Shown: one piece after another, positions 37,621-46,261 of the stretch
Numbering within the stretch: position 1 is the stretch's first letter
How the letters are laid out: each line of letters opens with the position of its first letter
Notes under the pieces: model-generated
Told to the model about the DNA's origin: nothing
Seen by the model: only the letters and a program-made list of their open reading frames with translations
Database searches by the model: none
Origin: CALBPI01 sp038529355
GTDB lineage: Bacteria; Pseudomonadota; Gammaproteobacteria; Steroidobacterales; Woeseiaceae
Assembly (NCBI GenBank): GCA_038529355.1
Contig: JBCBDU010000011.1
Location: 1 to 64,000 of the forward strand
Direction of reading: 5' to 3'
DNA: 64,000 nucleotides
Program-made: the position numbers and the translations under genes

Positions 37621-38594
37621 ATGACTCCCGCACGAAACAAGTCGTGAATGTTGAGCGCACCGACAATCTGCCGAGTGCTGTCGACAACCGGCAGCGCCGT
37701 GATCGCGTGCTGGTCCATCAGTCGCACGGCATCGGCTGCCAGTGCGTCGGGCGCGATGGTGTGAGAGCGCTTGGTCATCGCATCGCGGATCGAAATATTG
37801 CGCAAGTCCAGATTGCGATCGATCAGGCGGCGCAGATCACCGTCTGTGAACACGCCGGCCAATGCGCCGTCGTTATCGGCAACGATCGCCATGCCGAGTC
37901 CTTTTGCAGACATTTCCAGCAAGGCGCTGGACAGACTGGCGGTGATGCCAACGACAGGAACGTCCTGATCCTTGTGCATGATGTCTTCAACGCGCAAGAG
38001 CAGCCGCTTACCCAGACTGCCGCCAGGGTGCGATCGAGCGAAGTCCTCGGCCGTGAATGCTCGGCTGTCCAGCAGCGCTACGGCTAGCGCATCGCCGTAC
38101 GCAAGCGTTGCCGTCGTGCTGGCCGTCGGCGCAAGATTCAGTGGGCAGGCTTCTTCATTAACATGCACGTTCAGATGCGCGTTGGCGCGCCTGGCGAGCG
38201 TCGAGTCCGGGTTGCCGGTCATGCTGATCAGCGGTGCGCCGAGGCGCGCGATCAGCGGCAGAATGGTAATCAGCTCGCTGGTTTCACCCGAGTAGGAAAT
38301 GGCTAAAACGACATCATCGGCAGTAATCATGCCGAGATCGCCGTGACTGGCTTCACCGGGGTGCAAAAAGAACGCCGGGCTGCCGGTACTGGCCAGCGTC
38401 GCGGCGATTTTGCCGGCGACGTGGCCCGACTTGCCCATGCCCGTGACGACAATGCGGCCACGACAGGCAAGCGCCAATTGGCAGGCCCGCTCAAAGTTAT
38501 CATCGATGCGCTCGATCAGATCACCGATCGCAGCCGATTCGATTTGCAGCACACGGCGCGCTTGCTCGGCGCGTTGTTTAGGGTCAGCCGACAC
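37617..38594 (-). CDS. kdsD: D-arabinose 5-phosphate isomerase
   Basis: KdsD makes arabinose 5-phosphate, the Kdo precursor. The 325-residue protein has an N-terminal SIS domain (about 35-180, GRIVVTGMGKSGHVAGKIAATLASTG) and two C-terminal CBS domains (about 205-325). The start is a GTG at 38594 overlapping the end of yrbG by 11 bases. Confidence 0.95.
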   Translation of the reverse strand: MSADPKQRAEQARRVLQIESAAIGDLIERIDDNFERACQLALACRGRIVVTGMGKSGHVAGKIAATLASTGSPAFFLHPGEASHGDLGMITADDVVLAISYSGETSELITILPLIARLGAPLISMTGNPDSTLARRANAHLNVHVNEEACPLNLAPTASTTATLAYGDALAVALLDSRAFTAEDFARSHPGGSLGKRLLLRVEDIMHKDQDVPVVGITASLSSALLEMSAKGLGMAIVADNDGALAGVFTDGDLRRLIDRNLDLRNISIRDAMTKRSHTIAPDALAADAVRLMDQHAITALPVVDSTRQIVGALNIHDLFRAGVM

Positions 38595-39570
38595 GGATCA
38601 CACTCGTGGTTAACACATAGGCATGGTAGCCGAAGAATGCCAACAGCAGTGCGCTGCCTTCAATCCGGTTGATGCGTCCGTCGCCACTATAGTTATAGGC
38701 CATAGCGAACAGCACCAGCGTTAGGGCAATCATGACGAAAAAGTGTAGCGACAGCACCTCGGGTGCAACCGCTGCCGGCGAGATCACAATGGCGGCACCA
38801 ATTACCGCCAGCAAATTGAACATGTTCGAGCCGATGATGTTGCCAATTGCCAGCCCTTGTTCACCCTTCAGGGCCGAAATAATTGAGACGGCGAGCTCGG
38901 GCAGACTCGTGCCGACCGCGACCAGCGTGACGCCGATCACCAGCTCGCTGACGCCATAGCCGCGCGCGATTTGCGTTGCCCCGGACACCAGCAGCTCAGC
39001 GCCAATCAGCAACACCACCAGGCCGAAAGCGAACCAGCCGCCAGCGACCCTCATGGACATGTCTTTACGAATCTCGGCTTCGTATTCCGCTTCAATGGGA
39101 TCGTTCTTGTTGCCCTTGTAACCCAGGCGCACGATCCAATACATGACGACCACTAGTGCGATCAACATGACTAACCCATCGATGCGACTCAGCTGCAAAT
39201 CCAGGCACAACGCGACTGCCAGCAGCGTGACCGCCAGCAACGCCGGCATCTCCTGCTGCAGTGTGCGCGACATGACGCTAATCGGGCGCAACACCGCCGT
39301 GGCGCCGAGCACCAGCGCGATGTTTGCGATGTTGGAGCCGAGCGCGTTACCAATCGCCAGATTTGGCTGCTCGTTCAACGCGGCGACGATCGAAACAAGG
39401 ATTTCCGGCGCCGATGTGGCAATGCCCACGACCGTCAAACCGATCAGCAGCGTAGGCACGCCCAGGTTGCGCGCCATTGCGCCCGCGCCGACAACAAATC
39501 GATCGGCGCCCCAGATCAGCGCGACCAGCCCAATCAGTACTTTGAGAATATTGATGGCAAGGTCTTCCAA
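38584..39570 (-). CDS. yrbG: Calcium/sodium antiporter (YrbG family)
   Basis: The 328-residue inner-membrane protein has two homologous five-helix halves of the cation/Ca2+ exchanger family. The alpha-repeat motifs are GIATSAPEILVSIVAALNEQ with NALGSNIAN in the first half and VAVGTSLPELAVSIISALKGE with NIIGSNMFN in the second. It should exchange Na+ for Ca2+. It is the first gene of the kds-lpt-rpoN series, as in E. coli. In many relatives the mla phospholipid-transport genes lie nearby; none is here. Confidence 0.93.
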   Translation of the reverse strand: MEDLAINILKVLIGLVALIWGADRFVVGAGAMARNLGVPTLLIGLTVVGIATSAPEILVSIVAALNEQPNLAIGNALGSNIANIALVLGATAVLRPISVMSRTLQQEMPALLAVTLLAVALCLDLQLSRIDGLVMLIALVVVMYWIVRLGYKGNKNDPIEAEYEAEIRKDMSMRVAGGWFAFGLVVLLIGAELLVSGATQIARGYGVSELVIGVTLVAVGTSLPELAVSIISALKGEQGLAIGNIIGSNMFNLLAVIGAAIVISPAAVAPEVLSLHFFVMIALTLVLFAMAYNYSGDGRINRIEGSALLLAFFGYHAYVLTTSVIRVG

Positions 39571-39717
39571 AGGCCGTATTCTCCTGTGCGGTTAGTAGTC
39601 TCAAACGGGCTAATACCACCGCCCTGTCAGCGTTGCCGGTGCCTTGACGGGATTACCGCAATGCCCGGAGCGGCACGCAATGATACACAAAAGCCCCGGG
39701 TTACACCGTGCAGCCGA

Positions 39718-39746
39718 TTGGGCTACCACGCGCTTTGGTTTAGACT
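39718..39746 (+). promoter_or_regulatory. Putative sigma-70 promoter for ibaG-murA
   Basis: TTGGGC (39718-39723) and TAGACT (39741-39746) are separated by 17 bases and would start transcription about 20 bases before the ibaG GTG. Confidence 0.35.
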
Positions 39747-39774
39747 GCGCGCAACCGACGCGAAGGAGAGGGCA

Positions 39775-40023
39775 GTGACGCCGGACGATATTGAGAAACT
39801 GATCAGGGAACATTTGCCGGTGGCGACGCTGCAGGTGCGCAGCGACGATAACGTGCACTTCGACGCGCTGGTCGTGTCAGAGGCCTTTGCCGGCAAGCGC
39901 GCCGTCGCTCGTCATCAGATGATTTACGCGGCACTAGGCAGCCACATGCACGCAGACATCCACGCTTTGTCTATTCGCGCATTAACGCCGGACGAGCATA
40001 CGACGGCCGGCAACAGGGTCTGA
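39775..40023 (+). CDS. ibaG: BolA-family protein (IbaG/YrbA-like)
   Basis: This 82-residue protein is a BolA-family member of the IbaG type: TPDDIEKLIREHLPVATLQVRSDDNVHFDALVVS, then FAGKRAVARHQMIYAAL with the conserved C-terminal histidine. BolA proteins bind monothiol glutaredoxins and iron-sulfur clusters. The open frame reaches 39586, but the GTG at 39775 has AAGGAG at ideal spacing and gives the family length. Its position directly upstream of murA (four bases) is conserved in gammaproteobacteria. Confidence 0.92.
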   Translation: MTPDDIEKLIREHLPVATLQVRSDDNVHFDALVVSEAFAGKRAVARHQMIYAALGSHMHADIHALSIRALTPDEHTTAGNRV

Positions 40024-40027
40024 TCGA

Positions 40028-41284
40028 TTGGACAAACTTGCGATTAGCGGCGGCCGCCGCCTGCACGGCAACGTGCAGATTTCCGGAGCCAAGAACGCGA
40101 CCCTGCCCATTTTGGCAGGAACCTTGCTGGCGACCGAACCGGTAACCGTTACCAACGTGCCCCATCTTCGCGACGTGACCACCATGATCGCGTTGTTGCA
40201 GCGCATGGGCGCCAAAGCGACGATCGGCGAACAGATGAGCGTGGCTGTCGAGGCAGGCGACGACGTCGATCCGACTGCGCCCTACGAATTGGTCAAGACG
40301 ATGCGCGCCTCGGTGCTTGTGCTCGGCCCGTTGCTGGCGCGCTACGGCCGTGCCGATGTGTCATTGCCCGGTGGTTGTGCGATTGGCGCAAGACCGGTTG
40401 ATTTGCATGTCAGTGGCCTGCAAGCGCTCGGTGCGGATGTCTGGATCGAGAATGGCTATATCCGTGCGCGTTCGGATCGCTTGCGCGGCGGTACATTCGT
40501 GTTCGACACCGTATCTGTCACCGGCACAGAAAACCTGATGATGGCCGCCTGTCTGGCAGACGGAGACACGGTGTTGGAAAACGCCGCACGCGAGCCGGAA
40601 GTCAGCGATCTTGCCGGTTTCCTCGTTGCCATGGGGGCGCGTATCGAGGGCGCGGGCACCCCCACCGTACGCATTCAAGGTGTCGAGCGACTGTCGGGGT
40701 GTAGTTATTCCGTGCTGCCGGACCGTATCGAAACCGGCACGTATCTGGTGGCGGCAGCCATGACGCGTGGTCATGTGCGTGTTTGCGACGTACGTCCGCA
40801 TGACGTCGATGCTGTGTTGGCCAAACTGACCGATGCTGGTGCGAAGATTCATTGTGGCGACGATTGGATTGAGCTGGATATGCACGGTAAGCGCCCGCGT
40901 GCGGTGGACGTGCGAACGGCGCCACACCCGGCATTCCCGACTGACATGCAAGCGCAGTTCTGCGCGCTCAATGCCATCGCTGAAGGCAGTGGTGCCGTCA
41001 CCGAGACCATCTTCGAAAACCGCTTCATGCACATACCGGAATTGCAGCGTATGGGCGCCGATTTTCGGGTGCACGGCAATACCGTGACATCGACGGGTGT
41101 TGAGCAGCTAACCGCTGCCCCGGTGATGGCGACCGATCTGCGCGCGTCGGCCGGTTTGGTGTTGGCCGGGTTGGTTGCCAATGGCGAGACGATCGTGGAC
41201 CGCATCTATCACCTGGATCGAGGTTACGAGCGGATTGAAGACAAGCTGCGCGGCCTTGGTGCACAGGTGCGACGGATTACCTGA
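40028..41284 (+). CDS. murA: UDP-N-acetylglucosamine 1-carboxyvinyltransferase
   Basis: MurA transfers enolpyruvate from PEP to UDP-GlcNAc, the first committed step of peptidoglycan synthesis. The 418-residue protein has Lys22-Asn23 in SGAKNATLPIL and the catalytic cysteine (Cys117) in PGGCAIGARP, so it should be fosfomycin-sensitive. The start codon is TTG at 40028. It ends with an eight-base overlap with the convergent protease gene. Confidence 0.96.
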   Translation: MDKLAISGGRRLHGNVQISGAKNATLPILAGTLLATEPVTVTNVPHLRDVTTMIALLQRMGAKATIGEQMSVAVEAGDDVDPTAPYELVKTMRASVLVLGPLLARYGRADVSLPGGCAIGARPVDLHVSGLQALGADVWIENGYIRARSDRLRGGTFVFDTVSVTGTENLMMAACLADGDTVLENAAREPEVSDLAGFLVAMGARIEGAGTPTVRIQGVERLSGCSYSVLPDRIETGTYLVAAAMTRGHVRVCDVRPHDVDAVLAKLTDAGAKIHCGDDWIELDMHGKRPRAVDVRTAPHPAFPTDMQAQFCALNAIAEGSGAVTETIFENRFMHIPELQRMGADFRVHGNTVTSTGVEQLTAAPVMATDLRASAGLVLAGLVANGETIVDRIYHLDRGYERIEDKLRGLGAQVRRIT

Positions 41285-42392
41285 CTGGAACGACTGGCAC
41301 GCGATTGGCAGTCGAGCCGGTCGACAGCGAACGATCGCCGGCCACTGCGTCAACGTTACTAAATTCGCCCTTGCGCCAATACGCCAGCTTCAACTGCGTG
41401 CCAGGCTCGTAGCTTGCCACCTTCAGCAGTGCCTGCTGGTTGGTCTCGATTTGCTCACCGTTGATCGTCAGCAGAATGTCCCCGGGCCGTATGCCGGCTT
41501 GCCACGCAGGGCCCTGATGCTGCACAGCACGCAACATGATGCCTGAGCCCGGCGGCAGACCGATGCGCGCCCAGTCTTCTTCCGACAACGGTTGCATCTC
41601 CATACCAAGCCAGCCACGTAACACGCGACCGTCTTCGCGCAGGGCGCGCACGACACCGCTGACAAGATTGACCGGAATGGCGAAACTGATGCCCTGGATG
41701 TTCACCTCCCGCGAAATGACTGCTGTATTGATACCAATCAGTTCGCCGCGCGTGTTGACCAGCGCACCACCGGAGTTGCCACTGTTAATAGCGGCGTCGG
41801 TCTGGATATAGTTTTCAAACGTTGTCAGGCCAAGCAGGCCACGACCTGTTGCACTGATGATGCCCTGGGTTACCGTCTGGCTGAGTCCATAAGGATTGCC
41901 AATCGCCAGCACGACATCGCCGATCTGCATTTGGTCTGAACGACCCAGCGTCACGGGTTGCAGGTCTGGCAGATCGATTTTCAGCAACGCAAGGTCGGTA
42001 TCGACGTCGAAACCGATCACCTGCGGCCGCGTGACCCGCCCGTCGGCCAGCTGGACGCGACGCGCTTTCGAACCCGCGATCACGTGGTAATTCGTGACGA
42101 CGTAGCCCGCTGCATCGATGATGACGCCCGAGCCAAGATTGTTTTGCTGCGAATAGGTCGTCTGTTGGCTATCAGCATCGGTTTGTGCGACGACGCGCGT
42201 GGTGTAGATATTGACGACACCGGCTGCGCTTTGCGCAACCGCACTGGCAAAACTCTGTTGACCGGCTGCATGCGACGCCGGGGAGTGCAGCAGCGATGGC
42301 CGCATCAGGATGATCACGCACGCAACTGCCAGACCAATAATGATGCAGCGCAACACGAAGTCAGCGGTAGATTTTAGACTTTGCATGGACAT
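41277..42392 (-). CDS. Membrane-anchored DegS/AlgW-type serine protease
   Basis: The 371-residue protein has one N-terminal membrane anchor (about 12-32), a trypsin-like protease domain and one PDZ domain (about 270-355). The catalytic triad is visible: His in VVTNYHVIAG, Asp in DVDTDLALLKID and Ser in INSGNSGGALVN. One PDZ plus an anchor indicates the DegS/AlgW type, which cleaves the anti-sigma factor RseA/MucA when outer-membrane proteins misfold. In Pseudomonas algW lies near murA, with hisGDC between; here those genes are missing and the protease points the other way. Confidence 0.92.
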   Translation of the reverse strand: MSMQSLKSTADFVLRCIIIGLAVACVIILMRPSLLHSPASHAAGQQSFASAVAQSAAGVVNIYTTRVVAQTDADSQQTTYSQQNNLGSGVIIDAAGYVVTNYHVIAGSKARRVQLADGRVTRPQVIGFDVDTDLALLKIDLPDLQPVTLGRSDQMQIGDVVLAIGNPYGLSQTVTQGIISATGRGLLGLTTFENYIQTDAAINSGNSGGALVNTRGELIGINTAVISREVNIQGISFAIPVNLVSGVVRALREDGRVLRGWLGMEMQPLSEEDWARIGLPPGSGIMLRAVQHQGPAWQAGIRPGDILLTINGEQIETNQQALLKVASYEPGTQLKLAYWRKGEFSNVDAVAGDRSLSTGSTANRVPVVPVR

Positions 42393-42828
42393 TGGTAATG
42401 ATTGGGCTTGAATCCGACGAAAAAGCTTCTGGATTGTGACTGACTCATCGTTGTAGTGGTAGGCAAAATAGTGTTCGACTCTGTATACTTTCGGGCTGCC
42501 GAGCGTTTGGTCGCTGTTATCCGTGCTGGTTTGTCCAACAGGTTTTGCCGGTCATATTAGACAATTTATTCGACAAGCCTGAAATATGTCGGATTGAGTA
42601 CAATTTTGTCTATGTTGGTCGCTAAGGTTGTAAGACGTCTTGGTCATCATGACAGCGCTTGGCGCAGTATTGAATTTTTGCAGGTAGGCGGCATTTCGGG
42701 GATGCCCAAATGCCGATTGATGATACGACCTGCGGCGAAGAAAAAAAGTGCGGTGAGTTTGCGACGCACGGGCGTCGCAGAGCTGATTGCGGGAATTACT
42801 GTTTCACCGATGAGTGTGGAGTTTATTT
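42393..42828 (+). promoter_or_regulatory. Long structured leader region upstream of petA
   Basis: These 436 bases between the divergent protease and petA genes have no convincing gene; the 80-codon frame at 42594-42836 is K/R-rich and lacks family resemblance. A TATACT (42484-42489) may be a -10. Downstream are nested inverted repeats (TAGACAA 42558-42564 with TTGTCTA 42606-42612, enclosing CGACA 42571 with TGTCG 42587), a hairpin GGCATTT/AAATGCC (42690-42696 with 42708-42714), and a perfect 7-bp hairpin GCGACGC/GCGTCGC (42761-42767 with 42772-42778). A GGAG lies about eight bases before the petA ATG. Confidence 0.45.
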
Positions 42829-43419
42829 ATGACTGACCAGTTGGACGAGAGCCGGAGACGTTTTCTCGGCATCGCTACCGCGGCGACGGGCGCTGTTGGT
42901 GGCGCAATGCTTTTGGTGCCCTTTCTGGGTTCGTTGAAACCGAGTGCGCGCGCTCAGGCGCTAGGTGCGCCAGTGGAGTTCAACGTTGCCAACCTCGAGG
43001 CAGGTCAGATGGTGGCGAAACAATGGCGCGGGCGCACCGTCTATGTCGTGCGTCGCGACGAGGACATGCTCGAGCGCATCAAGAAAATGGAGTCGCTGAT
43101 CAGCGATCCCGAATCCGATGGTTCCGACCAGCCTGAGTACGCGAAGAATGAGTTTCGTTCGGTCAAGCCGGAGTTCCTGGTGGTCTTCGGCCAGTGCACC
43201 CATCTGGGTTGTGCGCCAGGGCCGCGATTCGATGTGCAGCCTGAGGATCTTGGCGACAAATGGTTCGGCGGATTTTTCTGCGCGTGCCACGGATCAAAGT
43301 TTGACATGGCAGGGCGCGTGTTCAGCGGCGTCCCGGCACCGAAGAATCTTGAGGTGCCGCCCTACCGGTTCATTGGTGAATCGACGATTGAAATTGGCAC
43401 CGACACAGGAGCAGCGTAA
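42829..43419 (+). CDS. petA: Ubiquinol-cytochrome c reductase, Rieske iron-sulfur subunit
   Basis: The 196-residue subunit carries the 2Fe-2S cluster of the cytochrome bc1 complex. It has a Tat-like N-terminus (SRRRFLGIATAATGAVGGAMLL), which stays as the membrane anchor, and the two cluster-binding motifs CTHLGC and CACHGSKFD. The ATG at 42829 follows a GGAG. Its stop overlaps the petB start, so the three subunits are coupled. Confidence 0.96.
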   Translation: MTDQLDESRRRFLGIATAATGAVGGAMLLVPFLGSLKPSARAQALGAPVEFNVANLEAGQMVAKQWRGRTVYVVRRDEDMLERIKKMESLISDPESDGSDQPEYAKNEFRSVKPEFLVVFGQCTHLGCAPGPRFDVQPEDLGDKWFGGFFCACHGSKFDMAGRVFSGVPAPKNLEVPPYRFIGESTIEIGTDTGAA

Positions 43420-44675
43420 TGGCTAGAGCTGAGTCAGACGTTCGCATCGGTCAGGAAAAGCCTGGCTTGATGCAATGGATCAACAAGCGTTTCCCACTTG
43501 ATTCGATGCTCAAGGAGCACGTCACCGAGTACTACGCCTCCAAGAACTTCAATATCTGGTACGTCTTTGGCGTGCTGTCGATGGTCGTGCTGATCATCCA
43601 GTTGTTGACCGGATTGTTCCTGACGATGAACTACAAACCGAGTGCCGCCGAAGCGTTCGCGTCGGTTGAATACATCATGCGTGATGTAGAGTTCGGCTGG
43701 TTGATTCGTTACATGCATTCGACCGGTGCGTCGGCGTTCTTTGTCGTTGTCTATCTGCACATGTTCCGCGCGATGATGTATGGCTCATATCGCAAGCCGC
43801 GTGAGCTCATCTGGATCATCGGCATGTTGATTTTCATCGTACTGATGGCCGAGGCGTTCATGGGTTACCTGCTGCCGTGGGGCCAGATGTCCTACTGGGG
43901 TGCGCAGGTGATCGTATCGCTGTTCGGCGCCATTCCGGTGTTGGGTGAGCCGCTTGTTGAACTGATTCGAGGCGACTTCTCGATCTCCGACATTACGCTG
44001 AACCGTTTCTTTGCACTGCATGTCATCGCCCTGCCGCTGGCGCTGCTGATGCTGGTGGTTGTGCACATCCTGGCGCTGCACGAAGTGGGTTCGAACAACC
44101 CGGACGGCATCGAAATCAAGGAAAAGAAAGACGCTAATGGCGTGCCGCTGGACGGCGTTGCCTTTCACCCGTTCCACACCAGCAAGGATCTAGTCGCGAT
44201 TGTGGTGTTCATGGCGCTGTTCTTTGCCGTTGTATTCTTTGCACCGGAAATGGGTGGTTATTTCCTCGAGCATGCCAACTTCGAGCCAGCTAACCGACTG
44301 AAGACGCCTGAGCACATCGCGCCTGTGTGGTATTTCACGCCGTTCTACGCGATTCTGCGTGCCGTGCCACATAAGCTGACCGGTGTTGTCCTGATGGGGG
44401 CTGCGGTTCTGTTGCCGCTGTTCTTGCCATGGCTGGACAAGTCGCCGGTCCGCTCGATTCGCTACAAGGGCATGATCACGAAACTGGCACTGGGTGCTTT
44501 TGTCGTCGCCTTTATCGGTCTGGGTTATCTCGGTCTGAAGCCGTCGTCCGGCCTTTACGTGCTGCTGGCACGAATCCTCACCGTCGTCTATTTCGCGTTC
44601 TTCGTGCTAATGCCGGTGTGGAGCAAGATGGACAAAACGAAAGCCTTGCCGGAACGGGTGGTCTACCATGGGTAA
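43419..44675 (+). CDS. petB: Cytochrome b subunit of the bc1 complex
   Basis: The 418-residue inner-membrane protein has eight or so membrane helices. The haem-ligand histidines lie in RYMHSTGASAFFVVVYLHMFR and FFALHVIALPLALLMLVVVHILALH, and the quinol-site PEWY-type motif appears as APVWYF. It is the full-length fused b form. The ATG at 43419 overlaps the petA stop by one base, and petC starts inside its end. Confidence 0.96.
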   Translation: MARAESDVRIGQEKPGLMQWINKRFPLDSMLKEHVTEYYASKNFNIWYVFGVLSMVVLIIQLLTGLFLTMNYKPSAAEAFASVEYIMRDVEFGWLIRYMHSTGASAFFVVVYLHMFRAMMYGSYRKPRELIWIIGMLIFIVLMAEAFMGYLLPWGQMSYWGAQVIVSLFGAIPVLGEPLVELIRGDFSISDITLNRFFALHVIALPLALLMLVVVHILALHEVGSNNPDGIEIKEKKDANGVPLDGVAFHPFHTSKDLVAIVVFMALFFAVVFFAPEMGGYFLEHANFEPANRLKTPEHIAPVWYFTPFYAILRAVPHKLTGVVLMGAAVLLPLFLPWLDKSPVRSIRYKGMITKLALGAFVVAFIGLGYLGLKPSSGLYVLLARILTVVYFAFFVLMPVWSKMDKTKALPERVVYHG

Positions 44676-45447
44676 CGCAATGAAAACTGTTGTTCATTCC
44701 GCAGCGATTATCATTCTGGCTGCAACCTTTAGTGGCGATGCAGTTGCTGCCGGTGGCGGTGCGAAGCTGGATCACGCCGGCAACAATGTCGGCAACACCG
44801 ATTCATTGCAGCGCGGTATGAGTAATTTCATGAATTACTGCTCCGGCTGCCACAGTGCCAAATACGTGCGTTACAACACGCTGGGTGAGGCGCTTGGTTT
44901 GAGCGATGATCAGCTGATCGAGAATCTGATGTTCAACGCGGATAAGACGCACGAGACGATCAACGTGTCGATGCGCCAGGCCGATGCCGAGAGCTGGTTT
45001 GCGCAGGTGCCGCCTGATTTGTCATTGATCGCACGCAGCAAAGGGGTGGACCACATCTATACCTTTTTGCGCAGCTACTATGCGGAAGACGCCAGCCGTA
45101 CCGGCTGGAACAACACGCTGGTAGCCGGCGTGAGCATGCCTCATGTGCTCTGGCAGCTTGAGGGGATCAAAGAGCCTGCGCACGGTGACGACCACGCTGC
45201 TGACGCCGAAGGCGGCGATGATGGGCATGGTGACAGCTCCAGTGATTACACGATGATCAGTGCCGGCGCGCTCACCAGCGAAGAGTATGACCAGTTCGTG
45301 CGCGATACCGTGAACTTTCTGGCGTTCATCTCCGAGCCTGTGCAGCTGCAACGCAAACAGATTGGCGTATGGGTGATGGCATTTTTGATCTTCTTCTTTA
45401 TCTTGGCTTTGATGCTCAAGAAAGAAATCTGGAAAGAAGTAAAGTAA
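44668..45447 (+). CDS. petC: Cytochrome c1 subunit of the bc1 complex
   Basis: The 259-residue subunit has a signal peptide (about 1-28), the haem c motif CSGCH (58-62), the axial methionine probably in GVSMPH (Met157) and a C-terminal membrane anchor (about 232-251). A His/Asp-rich stretch at about 171-193 (HGDDHAADAEGGDDGHGD) interrupts the usual sequence and may be a surface loop. It receives electrons from the Rieske protein and passes them to soluble cytochrome c. It overlaps petB by eight bases. Confidence 0.95.
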   Translation: MGNAMKTVVHSAAIIILAATFSGDAVAAGGGAKLDHAGNNVGNTDSLQRGMSNFMNYCSGCHSAKYVRYNTLGEALGLSDDQLIENLMFNADKTHETINVSMRQADAESWFAQVPPDLSLIARSKGVDHIYTFLRSYYAEDASRTGWNNTLVAGVSMPHVLWQLEGIKEPAHGDDHAADAEGGDDGHGDSSSDYTMISAGALTSEEYDQFVRDTVNFLAFISEPVQLQRKQIGVWVMAFLIFFFILALMLKKEIWKEVK

Positions 45448-45458
45448 CCTTGCGCTAG

Positions 45459-45501
45459 CGCGCGCCCGGTGATCTCGATGGGGATGCTTGTCGGGCGCGC
45501 G
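45459..45501 (+). terminator. Terminator-like hairpin after petC
   Basis: CGCGCGCCCG (45459-45468) can pair with CGGGCGCGCG (45492-45501) in a perfect 10-bp stem with a 23-base loop, 11 bases after the petC stop. Only a short ACAGTTTTG follows, so it may protect the mRNA end as much as terminate. Confidence 0.5.
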
Positions 45502-45561
45502 ACAGTTTTGTTGCCGCAATTGTTGGTTGGGGATATTGGCCCTGGTTCAGGACCTCTCTCA

Positions 45562-45589
45562 TTGGCCGACATTGCTCAGCGACTATAAT
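45562..45589 (+). promoter_or_regulatory. Putative sigma-70 promoter for sspAB
   Basis: TTGGCC (45562-45567) and a consensus TATAAT (45584-45589) are separated by 16 bases, about 40 bases before the sspA ATG. Confidence 0.6.
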
Positions 45590-45627
45590 CAGTAAATACA
45601 ACGATAAGTATTTCGACGGAGACACAC

Positions 45628-46257
45628 ATGGCAGTTCTGGCCAACCGGCGCTCGATTATGAGCCTTTTTTCTCGCCCAACCTGTATCTACAGCCATCGCA
45701 CGCGTCTGGTGCTGGCCGAAAAGAGCATCAACATCGACATCGTCAATGTTGAGGGCAACGATCTGCCTGAAGATTTGCTTGATCTGAATCCCTACCACAC
45801 GGTCCCCACTCTGGTTGACCGTGATCTTGTGTTGTATGACTCGCGCGTCATCGTCGAGTATCTCGACGAGCGCTTTCCGCACCCGCCGCTGATGCCGGTC
45901 GACCCGGTCACGCGAGCCCAATTCCGTCTTGCGTTGTTCCGAATTGAGAACGACTGGTACAAACTTGCCGAGCAAATCGAGGAAGCTGCCGAGAAGAAGC
46001 AGGCCACGCGCGCACGCAAGATTCTGAAGGAAAGCGTATTGGCCAGTGCCGATGTCTTTGCTGCCAAAGAATTTTTCCTCGGCGACGAGTTTTCTCTGGT
46101 TGATGCCAGCGTTGCACCACTGCTTTGGAGGCTGGCGTCATACAACATCGAATTCGGCAAAGGCGGCGAAGCGATTGATGCCTACATGGAACGCATGTTT
46201 GCACGCCCTTCTTTCCGTAGCAGTCTGACCGAGCTTGAGCAGGAAATGCGGCTGTAG
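45628..46257 (+). CDS. sspA: Stringent starvation protein A
   Basis: SspA is a glutathione-transferase-like protein that binds RNA polymerase and alters transcription in stationary phase. The 209-residue protein has the thioredoxin-like N-terminal part (RPTCIYSHRTRLVLAEKSINIDIVNV) and an all-helical C-terminal domain. Family members lack the catalytic residue for glutathione conjugation. It has its own likely promoter after petABC and is followed four bases later by sspB. Confidence 0.93.
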   Translation: MAVLANRRSIMSLFSRPTCIYSHRTRLVLAEKSINIDIVNVEGNDLPEDLLDLNPYHTVPTLVDRDLVLYDSRVIVEYLDERFPHPPLMPVDPVTRAQFRLALFRIENDWYKLAEQIEEAAEKKQATRARKILKESVLASADVFAAKEFFLGDEFSLVDASVAPLLWRLASYNIEFGKGGEAIDAYMERMFARPSFRSSLTELEQEMRL

Positions 46258-46261
46258 CTAA

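Noticed and set aside
42594..42836. 80-codon open frame upstream of petA
   Set aside because: No Shine-Dalgarno sequence, no family resemblance, and it overlaps the petA start and the leader hairpins.
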